A stretch of 17,525 nucleotides of DNA, taken from positions 1-17,525 of the forward strand of contig NW_003145271.1 in NCBI RefSeq assembly GCF_000003605.2, in the 5' to 3' direction. The translations under genes were made by a program, and so were the position numbers. Shown piece by piece: positions 1 to 8,741 of the stretch (its first letter is position 1; each line of letters begins with the position of its first letter). Source of the DNA: Saccoglossus kowalevskii (lineage: Eukaryota; Hemichordata; Enteropneusta; Harrimaniidae). The notes below the pieces were generated by a model. It did no database searches and had not been told where the DNA came from. It saw only the letters and a program-made list of their open reading frames with translations.

Positions 1-30
1 TTACCTTGCCGTTTATTCGGTGTTATTGCT
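1..30. other. Non-satellite sequence at left edge
   Basis: These 30 bases do not align convincingly to the monomer. The satellite match starts at 31 with ACCTAGCTGTGGG. The stretch contains two CpG dinucleotides, whereas the monomer consensus has none. It may be the true flank of the array, a badly degraded terminal monomer (GGTGTTATTGCT loosely resembles GGTTGTGATAGCC), or a contig-end artefact. It is too short to identify, and no coding or regulatory signal is visible. Confidence 0.55.
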
Positions 31-680
31 ACCTAGCTGTGGGTAATGGGCATTACTATATGATTGTGATAGCACAAAAAACCTAGATGTGGGTAATGGG
101 CATTACTATATGGTTGTGATAGCCACAAAAAACCTAGCTGTGGGTAATGGTCATTACTATATGGTTGTGATGGCCATAAAAACCTTGCTGTAGGTAATGG
201 GCATTACTATATGGTTGTGATGGCCATAAAAACCTTGCTGTAGGTAATGGGCATTTCTATATGGTTGTGATAGCCATAAAAACCTAGCTGTGGGTAATGG
301 GCATTACTATATGGTTTTGATAGCCACACAAACCTAGCTGTGGGTAATGGGCATTACTATATGGTTGTGATGCCCACAAAAACCTTGCTGTGGGTAATGG
401 GCATTACTATATGGTTGTGATGGCCACAAAAACCTTGCTGTAGGTAATAGGCATTACTATATGGTTGTGATAGCCACAAAAAACCCAGATGTGGGTAATG
501 GGCATTACTATATGGTTTTGATAGGCACACAAACCTAGCTGTGGGTAATGGGCATTACTATATTGTTGTGATGGACACAAAAACCTTGCTGTAAGTAATT
601 GGCATTACTATACGGTTGTGATAGCCACAAAAACCTAGCTGTGGATAATGGGCATTACTATATGGTTGTGATAGCCACAA
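31..680 (+). repeat. Region I left arm, part-copy of 4160-5085
   Basis: The array enters in the middle of a higher-order block. The first monomers (TATATGATTG, then TAGATGTGGG, then AATGGTCATT) repeat the variant order seen at about 1689, 3102, 4160 and 5972, but with one monomer fewer. From about 205 to 590 the variant order GGCCATAAAAACC, GCATTTCTAT, GATGCCCAC, AACCCAG and GATGGACAC matches 4689-5074 at a fixed offset of 4484 bp. For example GCATTTCTAT is at 251 and 4735, and ATGGACAC at 571 and 5055. The match fades after about 600. Confidence 0.8.
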
Positions 681-794
681 AAATCTGGCTGTGGGTAATG
701 GGCATTACTATATGGTTGTGATGGCCACAACAACCTAGCTGTGGTTAATGGGCATTACTATATGGTTGTGGTAGCCACACAAACCTAGCTGTGG

Positions 795-808
795 GTAATG
801 GGCATTAC
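795..808. repeat. Dyad 1: GTAATG-GG-CATTAC
   Basis: Shown in the representative monomer. Six-base arms GTAATG and CATTAC are exact inverted repeats around GG, so the core reads TAAT-GGGC-ATTA. The motif is kept in most monomers. Common changes touch the centre or one arm (GTAATAGGC, AATGGTCATT, GGCTTTAC, CATTTCT, CATTAGT). It could form a small hairpin or act as a symmetric protein-binding site. No function is shown by the sequence. Confidence 0.7.
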
Positions 809-815
809 TATATGG

Positions 816-830
816 TTGTGATAGCCACAA
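816..830. repeat. Dyad 2: TTGTG-ATAGC-CACAA
   Basis: Shown in the representative monomer. TTGTG and CACAA are inverted repeats with a five-base loop. In the CAACAACC variants the arms grow to six (GTTGTG/CACAAC). The TTTTGATAG, GTGGTAGCC, GCCGC and GCCTC variants weaken the pairing. With dyad 1 this gives two potential small stem-loops per monomer, about 700 across the array. Confidence 0.65.
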
Positions 831-1180
831 AAACCTAGCTGTAGGTAATGGGCATTACTATATGGTTGTGATGGCCACAAAAACCTAGCTGTGGGTAATG
901 GGCATTACTATATCGTTGTGATAGCAACAAAAATCTGGCTGTGGGTAATGGGCATTACTATATGGTTGTGATGGCCACAACAACCTATCTGTGGTTAATG
1001 GGCATTACTATATGGTTGTGGTAGCCACACAAACCTAGCTGTGGGTAATGGGCATTACTATATGGTTGTGATAGCCACAAAAACCTAGCTGTAGGTAATG
1101 GGCATTACTATATGGTTGTGATGGCCACAAAAACCTAGCTGTGGGTAATGGGCATTACTATATGGTTGTGATAGCAACAA

Positions 1181-1369
1181 AAATCTGGCTGTGGGTAATG
1201 GGCATTACTATATGGTTGTGATAGCCACCACAACCTATATGTGGATAATGGGCATTACTATATGGTTGCGATAGCCACAACAACCTAGCTGTACGTAATG
1301 GGCATTACTATATGGTTGTGATAGCCACAAAATCCTAGCTGTAGGTAATGGGCATTACTATATGGTTGT
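1181..1369 (+). repeat. Bridging monomers with CACCACAACC variant
   Basis: This short run of monomers lies between the 250-bp pentamers and the 1413-bp duplicated block. It carries GATAGCCACCACAACCTAT at 1220, TTGCGATAG at 1267 and TGTACGTAATG at 1290. The same three appear in the same order at about 2531-2610, an offset of 1311 bp. A related series is at 3785-3820 and 5598-5635, where TGTACGTAATG has become TGTACATAATG. Confidence 0.8.
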
Positions 1370-1491
1370 GATAGCCACAAAACACCTAGCTGTAGGTAAT
1401 GGGCATTACTATATGGTTGTGATAGCCACAACAACCTAGCCGTGGGTAATGGTCATTACTATATGGTTGTGATAGCCACAAAAACCTAGCT

Positions 1492-1897
1492 GTGGGTAAT
1501 GGGCATTACTATATGATTGTGATAGCCACAAAAAACCTAGCTGTGGGTAATGGGCATTACTATATGGTTGTGATAGCCACAAAAAACCTAGCCGTGGGTA
1601 ATGGGCATTACTATATGGTTGTGATAGCCACAAAAAACCTAGCTGTGGGTAATGGTCATTACTATATGGTTGTGATAGCCACACAAACCTAGCTGTGGGT
1701 AATGGGCATTACTATATGATTGTGATAGCCACAAAAAACCTAGATGTGGGTAATGGGCATTACTATATGGTTGTGATAGCCACACAAAACCTAGCTGTGG
1801 GTAATGGGCATTACTATATGTTTGTGATAGCCACAAAAAACCTAGCTGTGGGTAATGGTCATTACTATATGGTTGTGATGGCCACAAAAACCTTGCT
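1492..1897 (+). repeat. Two tandem copies of a 203-bp tetramer
   Basis: The marker TATGATTGTG recurs 203 bp apart (TGATTG at 1514 and 1717), defining a four-monomer unit made mostly of 51-bp monomers. The second copy differs by TAGATGTGGG, CACACAAAACC and TATGTTTGTG. The same tetramer pair recurs at 2905-3310 as part of the 1413-bp duplication. Single versions occur at 4160-4360 and 5972-6175. Confidence 0.85.
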
Positions 1898-1960
1898 GTA
1901 GGTAATGGGCATTACTATATGGTTGTGATAGCCACAAAAACCTTGCTGTAGGTAATGGGC

Positions 1961-1976
1961 ATTGCTATATATATGG
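1961..1976 (+). repeat. 54-bp monomer marker (TATA insertion)
   Basis: This monomer reads ATTGCTATATATATGG, with four extra bases (TATA) and A-to-G in CATTAC relative to the consensus. The same altered monomer is found at 3374, 4433 and 6244, always followed by a GCAATAGCC/CTTTGAGTAATAGG pair. It is confined to region I and acts as a lineage marker for duplicated blocks, with spacings of 1413, 1059 and 1811 bp. Confidence 0.9.
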
Positions 1977-2230
1977 TTGTGATAGCCACAAAAACCTAGC
2001 TGTGGGTAATGGGCATTACTATATGGTTGCAATAGCCACAGCAACCTAGCTTTGAGTAATAGGCATTACTATATGGTTGTGATAGCCACAACAACCTAGC
2101 TGTGGGTAATGGGCATTACTATACAGTTGTGATAGCCACAAAAACCTAGCTGTGGGTAATGGGCATTACTTTATGGTTTTGATAGCCACAAAAACCTAGC
2201 TGTAGGTAATGGGCATTACTATATGGTTGT

Positions 2231-2782
2231 GATGGCCATAAAAACCTTGCTGTAGGTAATGGGCATTTCTATATGGTTTTGATAGCCATAAAAACCTAGC
2301 TATGGGTAATGGGCATTACTATATGGTTTTGATGGCCACACAAACCTAGCTGTGGGTAATGGGCATTACTATATGGTTGTGATGCCCACAAAAACCTTGC
2401 TGTAGGTAATGGGCATTACTATATGGTTGTGATGGCCACAAAAACCTAGCTGTGGGTAATGGGCATTACTATATGGTTGTGATAGCAACAAAAATCTGGC
2501 TGTGGGTAATGGGCATTACTATATGGTTGTGATAGCCACCACAACCTATCTGTGGATAATGGGCATTACTATATGGTTGCGATAGCCACAACAACCTAGC
2601 TGTACGTAATGGGCATTACTATATGGTTGTGATAGCCACAAAAACCTAGCTGTGGGTAATGGGCATTACTATATGATTGTGATAGCCACAAAAAACCTAG
2701 CTGTGGGTAATGGGCATTACTATATGGTTGTGATAGCCACAAAAAACCTAGCCGTGGGTAATGGGCATTACTATATGGTTGT
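2231..2782 (+). repeat. Bridging monomers between 1413-bp copies
   Basis: About 11 monomers join the two copies of the 1413-bp duplication. They include GCATTTCTAT at 2263 (as at 251, 4735 and 6545), GATGCCCAC near 2383, one AAATCTGGCT monomer near 2494, and the GATAGCCACCACAACCTATC monomer at 2531. This last monomer is the apparent source form for the inversion at 3893. From 2641 a run of 51-bp monomers repeats 1481-1620. Only satellite sequence is present. Confidence 0.8.
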
Positions 2783-3640
2783 GATAGCCACAAAACACCT
2801 AGCTGTAGGTAATGGGCATTACTATATGGTTGTGATAGCCACAACAACCTAGCCGTGGGTAATGGTCATTACTATATGGTTGTGATAGCCACAAAAACCT
2901 AGCTGTGGGTAATGGGCATTACTATATGATTGTGATAGCCACAAAAAACCTAGCTGTGGGTAATGGGCATTACTATATGGTTGTGATAGCCACAAAAAAC
3001 CTAGCCGTGGGTAATGGGCATTACTATATGGTTGTGATAGCCACAAAAAACCTAGCTGTGGGTAATGGTCATTACTATATGGTTGTGATAGCCACACAAA
3101 CCTAGCTGTGGGTAATGGGCATTACTATATGATTGTGATAGCCACAAAAAACCTAGATGTGGGTAATGGGCATTACTATATGGTTGTGATAGCCACACAA
3201 AACCTAGCTGTGGGTAATGGGCATTACTATATGGTTGTGATAGCCACAAAAAACCTAGCTGTGGGTAATGGTCATTACTATATGGTTGTGATGGCCACAA
3301 AAACCTTGCTGTAGGTAATGGGCATTACTATATGGTTGTGATAGCCACAAAAACCTTGCTGTAGGTAATGGGCATTGCTATATATATGGTTGTGATAGCC
3401 ACAAAAACCTAGCTGTGGGTAATGGGCATTACTATATGGTTGCAATAGCCACAGCAACCTAGCTTTGAGTAATAGGCATTACTATATGGTTGTGATAGCC
3501 ACAACAACCTGGCTGTGGGTAATGGGCATTACTATACAGTTGTGATAGCCACAAAAACCTAGCTGTGGGTAATGGGCATTACTTTATGGTTTTGATAGCC
3601 ACAAAAACCTAGCTGTAGGTAATGGGCATTACTATATGGT
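2783..3640 (+). repeat. 1413-bp-offset duplication, copy 2
   Basis: This is the partner of 1370-2230. It ends near 3640, where the copies part: copy 1 continues with GGCCATAAAAACCTTGC, while copy 2 loses one T (TATGGTGTGATGG) and switches to monomers resembling 870-1000 (TATCGTTG at 911 and 3684, offset 2773). Only scattered differences from copy 1 are visible, such as GGCTGTGGG for AGCTGTGGG near 3510. Confidence 0.9.
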
Positions 3641-3659
3641 GTGATGGCCACAAAAACCT

Positions 3660-4830
3660 AGCTGTGGGTAATGGGCATTACTATATCGTTGTGATAGCAA
3701 CAAAAATCTGGCTGTGGGTAATGGGCATTACTATATGGTTGTGATGGCCACAACAACCTATCTGTGGATAATGGGCATTACTATATGGTTGCGATAGCCA
3801 CAACAACCTAGCTGTACATAATGGGCATTACTATATGGTTGTGATAGCCACAAAATCCTAGCTGTAGGTAATGGGCATTACTATATGGTTGTGATAGGTT
3901 GTGGTGGCTATCTGTGGATAATGGGCATTACTATATGGTTGTGATAGCCACAAAAAACCTAGCTGTAGGTAATGGGCATTACTATATGGTTGTGATAGCC
4001 ACAACAATCTAGCCGTGGGTAATGGGCATTACTATATGGTTGTGATAGCCACAAAAACCTAGCTGTGGGTAATGGGCATTACTATATGGTTGTGATAGCC
4101 ACAAAAAACCTAGCTGTGGGTAATGGTCATTACTATATGGTTGTGATAGCCACACAAACCTAGCTGTGGGTAATGGGCATTACTATATGATTGTGATAGC
4201 CACAAAAAACCTAGATGTGGGTAATGGGCATTACTATATGGTTGTGATAGCCACAAAAAACCTAGCTGTGGGTAATGGGCATTACTATATGGTTGTGATA
4301 GCCACAAAAAACCTAGCTGTGGGTAATGGTCATTACTATATGGTTGTGATGGCCACAAAAACCTTGCTGTAGGTAATGGGCATTACTTATATGGTTGTGA
4401 TAGCCACAAAAACCTAGCTGTGGGTAATGGGCATTGCTATATATATGGTTGTGATAGCCACACAAACCTAGCTGTGGGTAATGGGCATTACTATATGGTT
4501 GCAATAGCCACAGCAACCTAGCTTTGAGTAATAGGCATTACTATATTGTTGTGATAGCCACAACAACCTAGCTGTGGGTAATGGGCATTACTATACGGTT
4601 GTGATAGCCACAAAAACCTAGCTGTGGGTAATGGGCATTACTTTATGGTTTTGATAGCCACAAAAACCTAGCTGTAGGTAATGGGCATTACTATATGGTT
4701 GTGATGGCCATAAAAACCTTGCTGTAGGTAATGGGCATTTCTATATGGTTGTGATAGCCATAAAAACCTAGCTGTGGGTAATGGGCATTACTATATGGTT
4801 TTGATAGCCACACAAACCTAGCTGTGGGTA
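3660..4830 (+). repeat. 1812-bp-offset duplication, copy 1
   Basis: About 23 monomers match 5472-6640 at an offset of 1810-1812 bp. Paired landmarks are GCGATAG at 3791/5603, TGTACATAATG near 3813/5625, AAAATCC near 3852/5664, ACAACAATCTAGCCG at 4001/5813, TATGATTG at 4188/6000, the 54-bp monomer at 4433/6244, and GCATTTCTAT at 4735/6545. This copy alone carries the micro-inversion at 3893 and an extra T at 4386 (CATTACTTATATGG). Confidence 0.88.
3893..3912 (-). repeat. Inverted 20-bp segment inside a monomer
   Basis: The monomer reads GATAGGTTGTGGTGGCTATC here. That is the exact reverse complement of 2531-2550, which reads GATAGCCACCACAACCTATC. The five outer bases on each side (GATAG and CTATC) are mutually inverted repeats, so only the inner ten bases (3898-3907) reveal the flip. 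Sequence on both sides stays in normal orientation and phase, and on the right it continues with TGTGGATAATGGG just as after 2550. The matching position in the 1812-bp partner (5705-5724) is not inverted. This is the only reversed piece I found in the window. Confidence 0.93.
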
Positions 4831-5471
4831 ATGGGCATTACTATATGGTTGTGATGCCCACAAAAACCTTGCTGTAGGTAATGGGCATTACTATATGGTT
4901 GTGATGGCCACAAAAACCTTGCTGTAGGTAATAGGCATTACTATATGGTTGTGATAGCCACAAAAAACCCAGCTGTGGGTAATGGGCATTACTATATGGT
5001 TTTGATAGGCACACAAACCTAGCTGTGGGTAATGGGCATTACTATATTGTTGTGATGGACACAAAAACCTTGCTGTAGGTAATTGGCATTACTATATGGT
5101 TGTGATGGCCACAGCAACCTAGCTTTGAGTAATAGGCATTACTATATGGTTGTGATAGCCACAAAAACCTAGCTGTGGGTAATGGGCATTACTTTATGGT
5201 TTTGATAGCCACAAAAAACCTAGCTGTGGGTAATGGGCATTACTATATGGTTGTGATAGACACCACAACCTATCTGTGGATAATGGGCATTACTATATGG
5301 TTGTGATAGCCACAAAAATCTGGCTGTGGGTAATGGGCATTACTATATGGTTGTGATGGCCACAACAACCTAGCTGTGGTTAATGGGCATTACTATATGG
5401 TTGTGGTAGCCACACAAACCTAGCTGTGGTTAATGGGCATTACTATATGGTTGTGATAGCCACAAAAACCT
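4831..5471 (+). repeat. Bridging monomers between 1812-bp copies
   Basis: About 13 monomers lie between the two copies of the 1812-bp duplication. The left part, to about 5085, continues the match to 345-600 (offset 4484). The right part holds a GATAGACACCACAACCTATC monomer at 5255 and a four-monomer relative of the 681-1180 pentamer starting with AAATCTGG at 5316. There is satellite only and no other feature. Confidence 0.8.
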
Positions 5472-6640
5472 AGCTGTAGGTAATGGGCATTACTCTATGG
5501 TTGTGATAGCAACAAAAATCTGGCTGTGGGTAATGGGCATTACTATATGGTTGTGATGGCCACAACAACCTATCTGTGGATAATGGGCATTACTATATGG
5601 TTGCGATAGCCACAACAACCTAGCTGTACATAATGGGCATTACTATATGGTTGTGATAGCCACAAAATCCTAGCTGTAGGTAATGGGCATTACTATATGG
5701 TTGTGATAGCCACACAAACCTAGCTGTGGGTAATGGGCATTACTGTATGGTTGTGATAGCCACAAAAAACCTAGCTGTAGGTAATGGGCATTATTATATG
5801 GTTGTGATAGCCACAACAATCTAGCCGTGGGTAATGGGCATTACTATATGGTTGTGATAGCCACAAAAACCTAGCTGTGGGTAATGGGCATTACTATATG
5901 GTTGTGATAGCCACAAAAAACCTAGCTGTGGGTAATGGTCATTACTATATGGTTGTGATAGCCACACAAACCTAGCTGTGGGTAATGGGCATTACTATAT
6001 GATTGTGATAGCCACAAAAAACCTAGATGTGGGTAATGGGCATTACTATATGGTTGTGATAGCCACAAAAAACCTAGCTGTGGGTAATGGGCATTACTAT
6101 ATGGTTGTGATAGCCACAAAAAACCTAGCTGTGGGTAATGGTCATTACTATATGGTTGTGATGGCCACAAAAACCTTGCTGTAGGTAATGGGCATTACTA
6201 TATGGTTGTGATAGCCACAAAAACCTTGCTGTAGGTAATGGGCATTGCTATATATATGGTTGTGATAGCCACAAAAACCTAGCTGTGGGTAATGGGCATT
6301 ACTATATGGTTGCAATAGCCACAGCAACCTAGCTTTGAGTAATAGGCATTACTATATGGTTGTGATAGCCACAACAACCTAGCTGTGGGTAATGGGCATT
6401 ACTATACGGTTGTGATAGCCACAAAAACCTAGCTGTGGGTAATGGGCATTACTTTATGGTTTTGATAGCCACAAAAACCTAGCTGTAGGTAATGGGCATT
6501 ACTATATGGTTGTGATGGCCATAACAACCTTGCTGTAGGTAATGGGCATTTCTATATGGTTGTGATAGCCATAAAAACCTAGCTGTGGGTAATGGGCATT
6601 ACTATATGGTTTTGATAGCCACACAAACCTAGCTGTAGGT
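5472..6640 (+). repeat. 1812-bp-offset duplication, copy 2
   Basis: This is the partner of 3660-4830. The two part near 6632, where copy 1 continues with GATGCCCAC and copy 2 with GATAGCCACAACAACC. The end of this copy is also the last place where region I hallmark variants (TATGATTGTG, TAGATGTGGG, GGCCATA, the 54-bp monomer) are seen. Confidence 0.88.
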
Positions 6641-7280
6641 AATGGGCATTACTATATGGTTGTGATAGCCACAACAACCTAGCTGTGGTTAATGGGCATT
6701 ACTATATGGTTTTGATAGCCGCAAAAACCTAGCTGTGGGTAATGGGCATTACTATATGGTTGTGATAGCCACAACAACCTAGCTGTGGGTAATGGGCATT
6801 ACTATATATTTGTGATAGCCACAACAACCTAGCTGTGGGTAATGGGCATTACTATATGGTTGTGATAGCCACAAAAACCTAGCTGTGGGTAATGGGCATA
6901 ACTATATGGTTGTGATAGCCACAAAAAACTCAGCTGTGGGTAATGGGCATTACTATATGGTTGTGATAGCCACAGAACCTGGCTTTGAGTAATAGGCATT
7001 AGTATATTGTTGTGATAGCCACAACAACCTAGCTTTGAGTAATAGGCATTACTATACGGTTGTGATAGCCACAAAAACCTAGCTGTGGGTAATGGGCATT
7101 ACTATACGGTTGTGATAGCCACAAAATCCTAGCTGTGGGTAATGGGCATTACTATATGGTTGTGATAGCCACAAAAACCTAGCTTTGAGTAATGGGCATT
7201 ACTATACAGTTGTGATAGCCACAACAACCTAGCTGTGGGTAATGGGCATTACAATATGGTTGTAATAGCCACAAAAACCT
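6641..7280 (+). repeat. Region II first block, 1750-bp-offset copy 1
   Basis: Region II variants begin here with GCCGCAAAA at about 6719. The block matches 8390-9030 at an offset of 1750 bp. Paired landmarks are GCAAAAACC at 6721/8471, AGTATATTGT at 7001/8751, and the series TATACGG, AAAATCC, CTTTGAGTAAT, TATACAGTTG and ACAATATGGTTGTAATAGCC. It breaks off after GTAATAGCC. The next monomer expected from the other copies (CTTTACTATATCTTT) is missing, and a GTGGTAGCC block follows. Confidence 0.85.
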
Positions 7281-7910
7281 AGCTGTAGGTAATGGGCATT
7301 ACTATATGGTTGTGGTAGCCACACAAACCTAGCTGTGGGTAATGGGCATTACTATATGGTTGTGATTAGCCACAAAAACCTAGCTGTAGGTAATGGGCAT
7401 TACTATGTGGTTGTGATAGCCTCAAAAACCTTGCTGTGGGTAATGGGCATTTCTATATGGTTTTGATAGCCGCAAAAACCTTGCTGTGGGTAATGGGCAT
7501 TACTATGTGGTTGTGATAGCCTCAAAAACCTAGCTGTGGGTAATGGGCATTACTTTATGGTTTTGATAGCCTCAAAAACCTAGCTGTGGGTAATGGGCAT
7601 TACTTTATGGTTTTGATAGCCACAAAAACCTAGCTGTGGTTAATGGGCATTACTATATGGTTGTGATAACCACAAAAACCTAGCTGTAAGTAATTGGCAT
7701 TGCTATATGGTTGTGGTAGCCACACAAACCTAGCTGTGGGTAATGGGCATTACTATATGGTTGTGATAGCCACAAAAACCTAGCTGTAGGTAATGGGCAT
7801 TACTATATGGTTGTGATGGCCACAAAAACCTAGCTGTGGGTAATGGGCATTACTATATGGTTGTGATAGCCACAAAAATCTGGCTGTGGGTAATGGGCAT
7901 TACTATATGG
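7281..7910 (+). repeat. 8971-bp-offset duplication, copy 1
   Basis: About 12 monomers match 16252-16881 at a constant offset of 8971 bp. Paired landmarks are TGTGATTAGC at 7361/16332, TACTATGTGG at 7401/16372 and 7501/16472, and TAGCTGTAAG at 7681/16652. Parts of the same module (GTGATTAGCC, then ACTATGTGG with GCCTCAAAAA, then ACTTTATGGTTTTG) also occur near 11418, 13627, 14833 and 15731. Confidence 0.87.
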
Positions 7911-8389
7911 TTGTGGTAGCCACAAAAACCTAGCTGTGGGTAATGGGCATTACTATATGGTTGTGATAGCCACAACAACCTAGCTGTGGGTAATGGGCAT
8001 TACTATATGGTTTTGATAGCCACACAAACCTAGCTGTAGGTAATGGGCATTACTATATGGTTGTGATAGCCACAACAACCTAGCTGTGGTTAATGAGCAT
8101 TACTATATGGTTTTGATAGCCACACAAACCTAGCTGTGGGTAATGGGCATTACTATATGGTTTTGATAGCCGCAAAAACCTAGCTGTGGGTAATGGGCAT
8201 TACTGTATGGTTGTGATAGCCACAACAACCTAGCTGTGGTTAATGGGCATTACTATATGGTTTTGATAGCCGCAAAAACCTAGCTGTGGGTAATGGGCAT
8301 TACTATATGGTTTTGATAGCCACAAAAACCTAGCTGTGGGTAATGGGCATTACTATATGGTTGTGATAGCCACAACAACCTAGCTGTAG
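7911..8389 (+). repeat. Bridging monomers rich in TTTTGATAGCC
   Basis: About 9-10 monomers alternate between TGTGGTTAATG, TATGGTTTTGATAGCC and GCCGCAAAA forms (GCCGC near 8169 and 8269). The local order resembles 6590-6760 and 11040-11260, so this stretch looks like repeated short duplications of a two- to four-monomer motif. No other element is present. Confidence 0.7.
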
Positions 8390-8741
8390 GTAATGGGCAT
8401 TACTATATGGTTGTGATAGCCACAACAACCTAGCTGTGGTTAATGGCATTACTATATGGTTTTGATAGCCGCAAAAACCTAGCTGTGGGTAATGGGCATT
8501 ACTATATGGTTGTGATAGCCACAACAACCTAGCTGTGGGTAATGGGCATTATTATATGTTTGTGATAGCCACAACAACCTAGCTGTGGGTAATTGGCATT
8601 ACTATATGGTTGTGATAGCCACAAAAACCTAGCTGTGGGTAATGGGCATAAGTATATGGTTGTGATAGCCACAAAAAACCCAGCTGTGGGTAATGGGCAT
8701 TACTATATGGTTGTGATATCCACAGAACCTAGCTTTGAGTA

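Larger units (their letters stand above)
784..833 (+). repeat. Representative consensus monomer (50 bp)
   Basis: This is an exact copy of the majority form. By eye it holds 15 A, 14 T, 13 G and 8 C (42% G+C) and no CpG. The order is CCTAGCTGTGGG (1-12), the dyad GTAATGGGCATTAC (12-25), TATATGG (26-32), the dyad TTGTGATAGCCACAA (33-47) and the last A's (48-50). Frequent substitutions in other copies are TGTAGG or TGTGGTT for TGTGGG, GATGGCC for GATAGCC, TTTTGATAG for TTGTGATAG, CAACAACC or CACAAACC for CAAAAACC, and CTTGCTG for CTAGCTG. Confidence 0.95.
681..1180 (+). repeat. Two tandem copies of a 250-bp pentamer
   Basis: The marker AAATCTGGCT occurs at 681, 931 and 1181, exactly 250 bp (five 50-bp monomers) apart. 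The two full copies, 681-930 and 931-1180, differ by eye at about two bases: AGCT versus ATCT near 987, and TATCG versus TATGG near 914/1164. A third copy starts at 1181 but departs after one monomer. A related four-monomer form, 200 bp between markers, lies at 5316-5516. The near-identity suggests a recent local duplication. Confidence 0.9.
1370..2230 (+). repeat. 1413-bp-offset duplication, copy 1
   Basis: About 860 bp (17 monomers) match 2783-3640 at a constant offset of 1413. Paired landmarks are CACAAAACACC at 1376/2789, the 54-bp monomer at 1961/3374, GCAATAGCCACAGCAACC followed by CTTTGAGTAATAGG near 2029/3442, ATACAGTTG near 2122/3535, and ACTTTATGG near 2168/3581. Inside it is a run of 51-bp monomers that leaves reading frames open on both strands. 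Those frames encode only a degenerate 17-residue repeat and are not genes. Confidence 0.9.

Noticed and set aside
784-833. Monomer as an ancient dimer of a 25-bp unit
   Set aside because: CTGTGGGTAATGGGCA and ATGGTTGTGATAGCCA agree at about 9 of 16 positions by eye, which is too weak in such low-complexity G/T-rich sequence to claim an internal duplication.
784-833. CENP-B box or known centromere motif
   Set aside because: I see no TTCG-N-CGGG type arrangement in any monomer. Centromeric function cannot be argued from the sequence.
784-833. Telomeric repeat
   Set aside because: GTGGGTAATGGG looks faintly G-rich, but there are no TTAGGG-type tandem units and the period is 50 bp.
1436-1684. 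Open reading frames of 64-92 codons on both strands (also at 1492-1692, 2849-3097, 4110-4358, 5922-6170, 9331-9528, 12843-13040, 13816-14094 and others)
   Set aside because: They exist only where 51-bp monomers keep the frame, overlap on opposite strands, and encode nothing but the translated monomer. They begin and end where monomer length changes the frame. No start context, splice structure or non-repeat domain supports a gene.
1961-1976. TATA box or promoter at CTATATATATGG
   Set aside because: It is a slippage variant of the monomer's ACTATATGG, with no downstream gene and no other promoter element.
3640-3960. Transposable element inserted near 3890
   Set aside because: The odd sequence GATAGGTTGTGGTGG is fully explained as an inverted piece of a monomer with no length change. 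There are no terminal repeats or target duplications.
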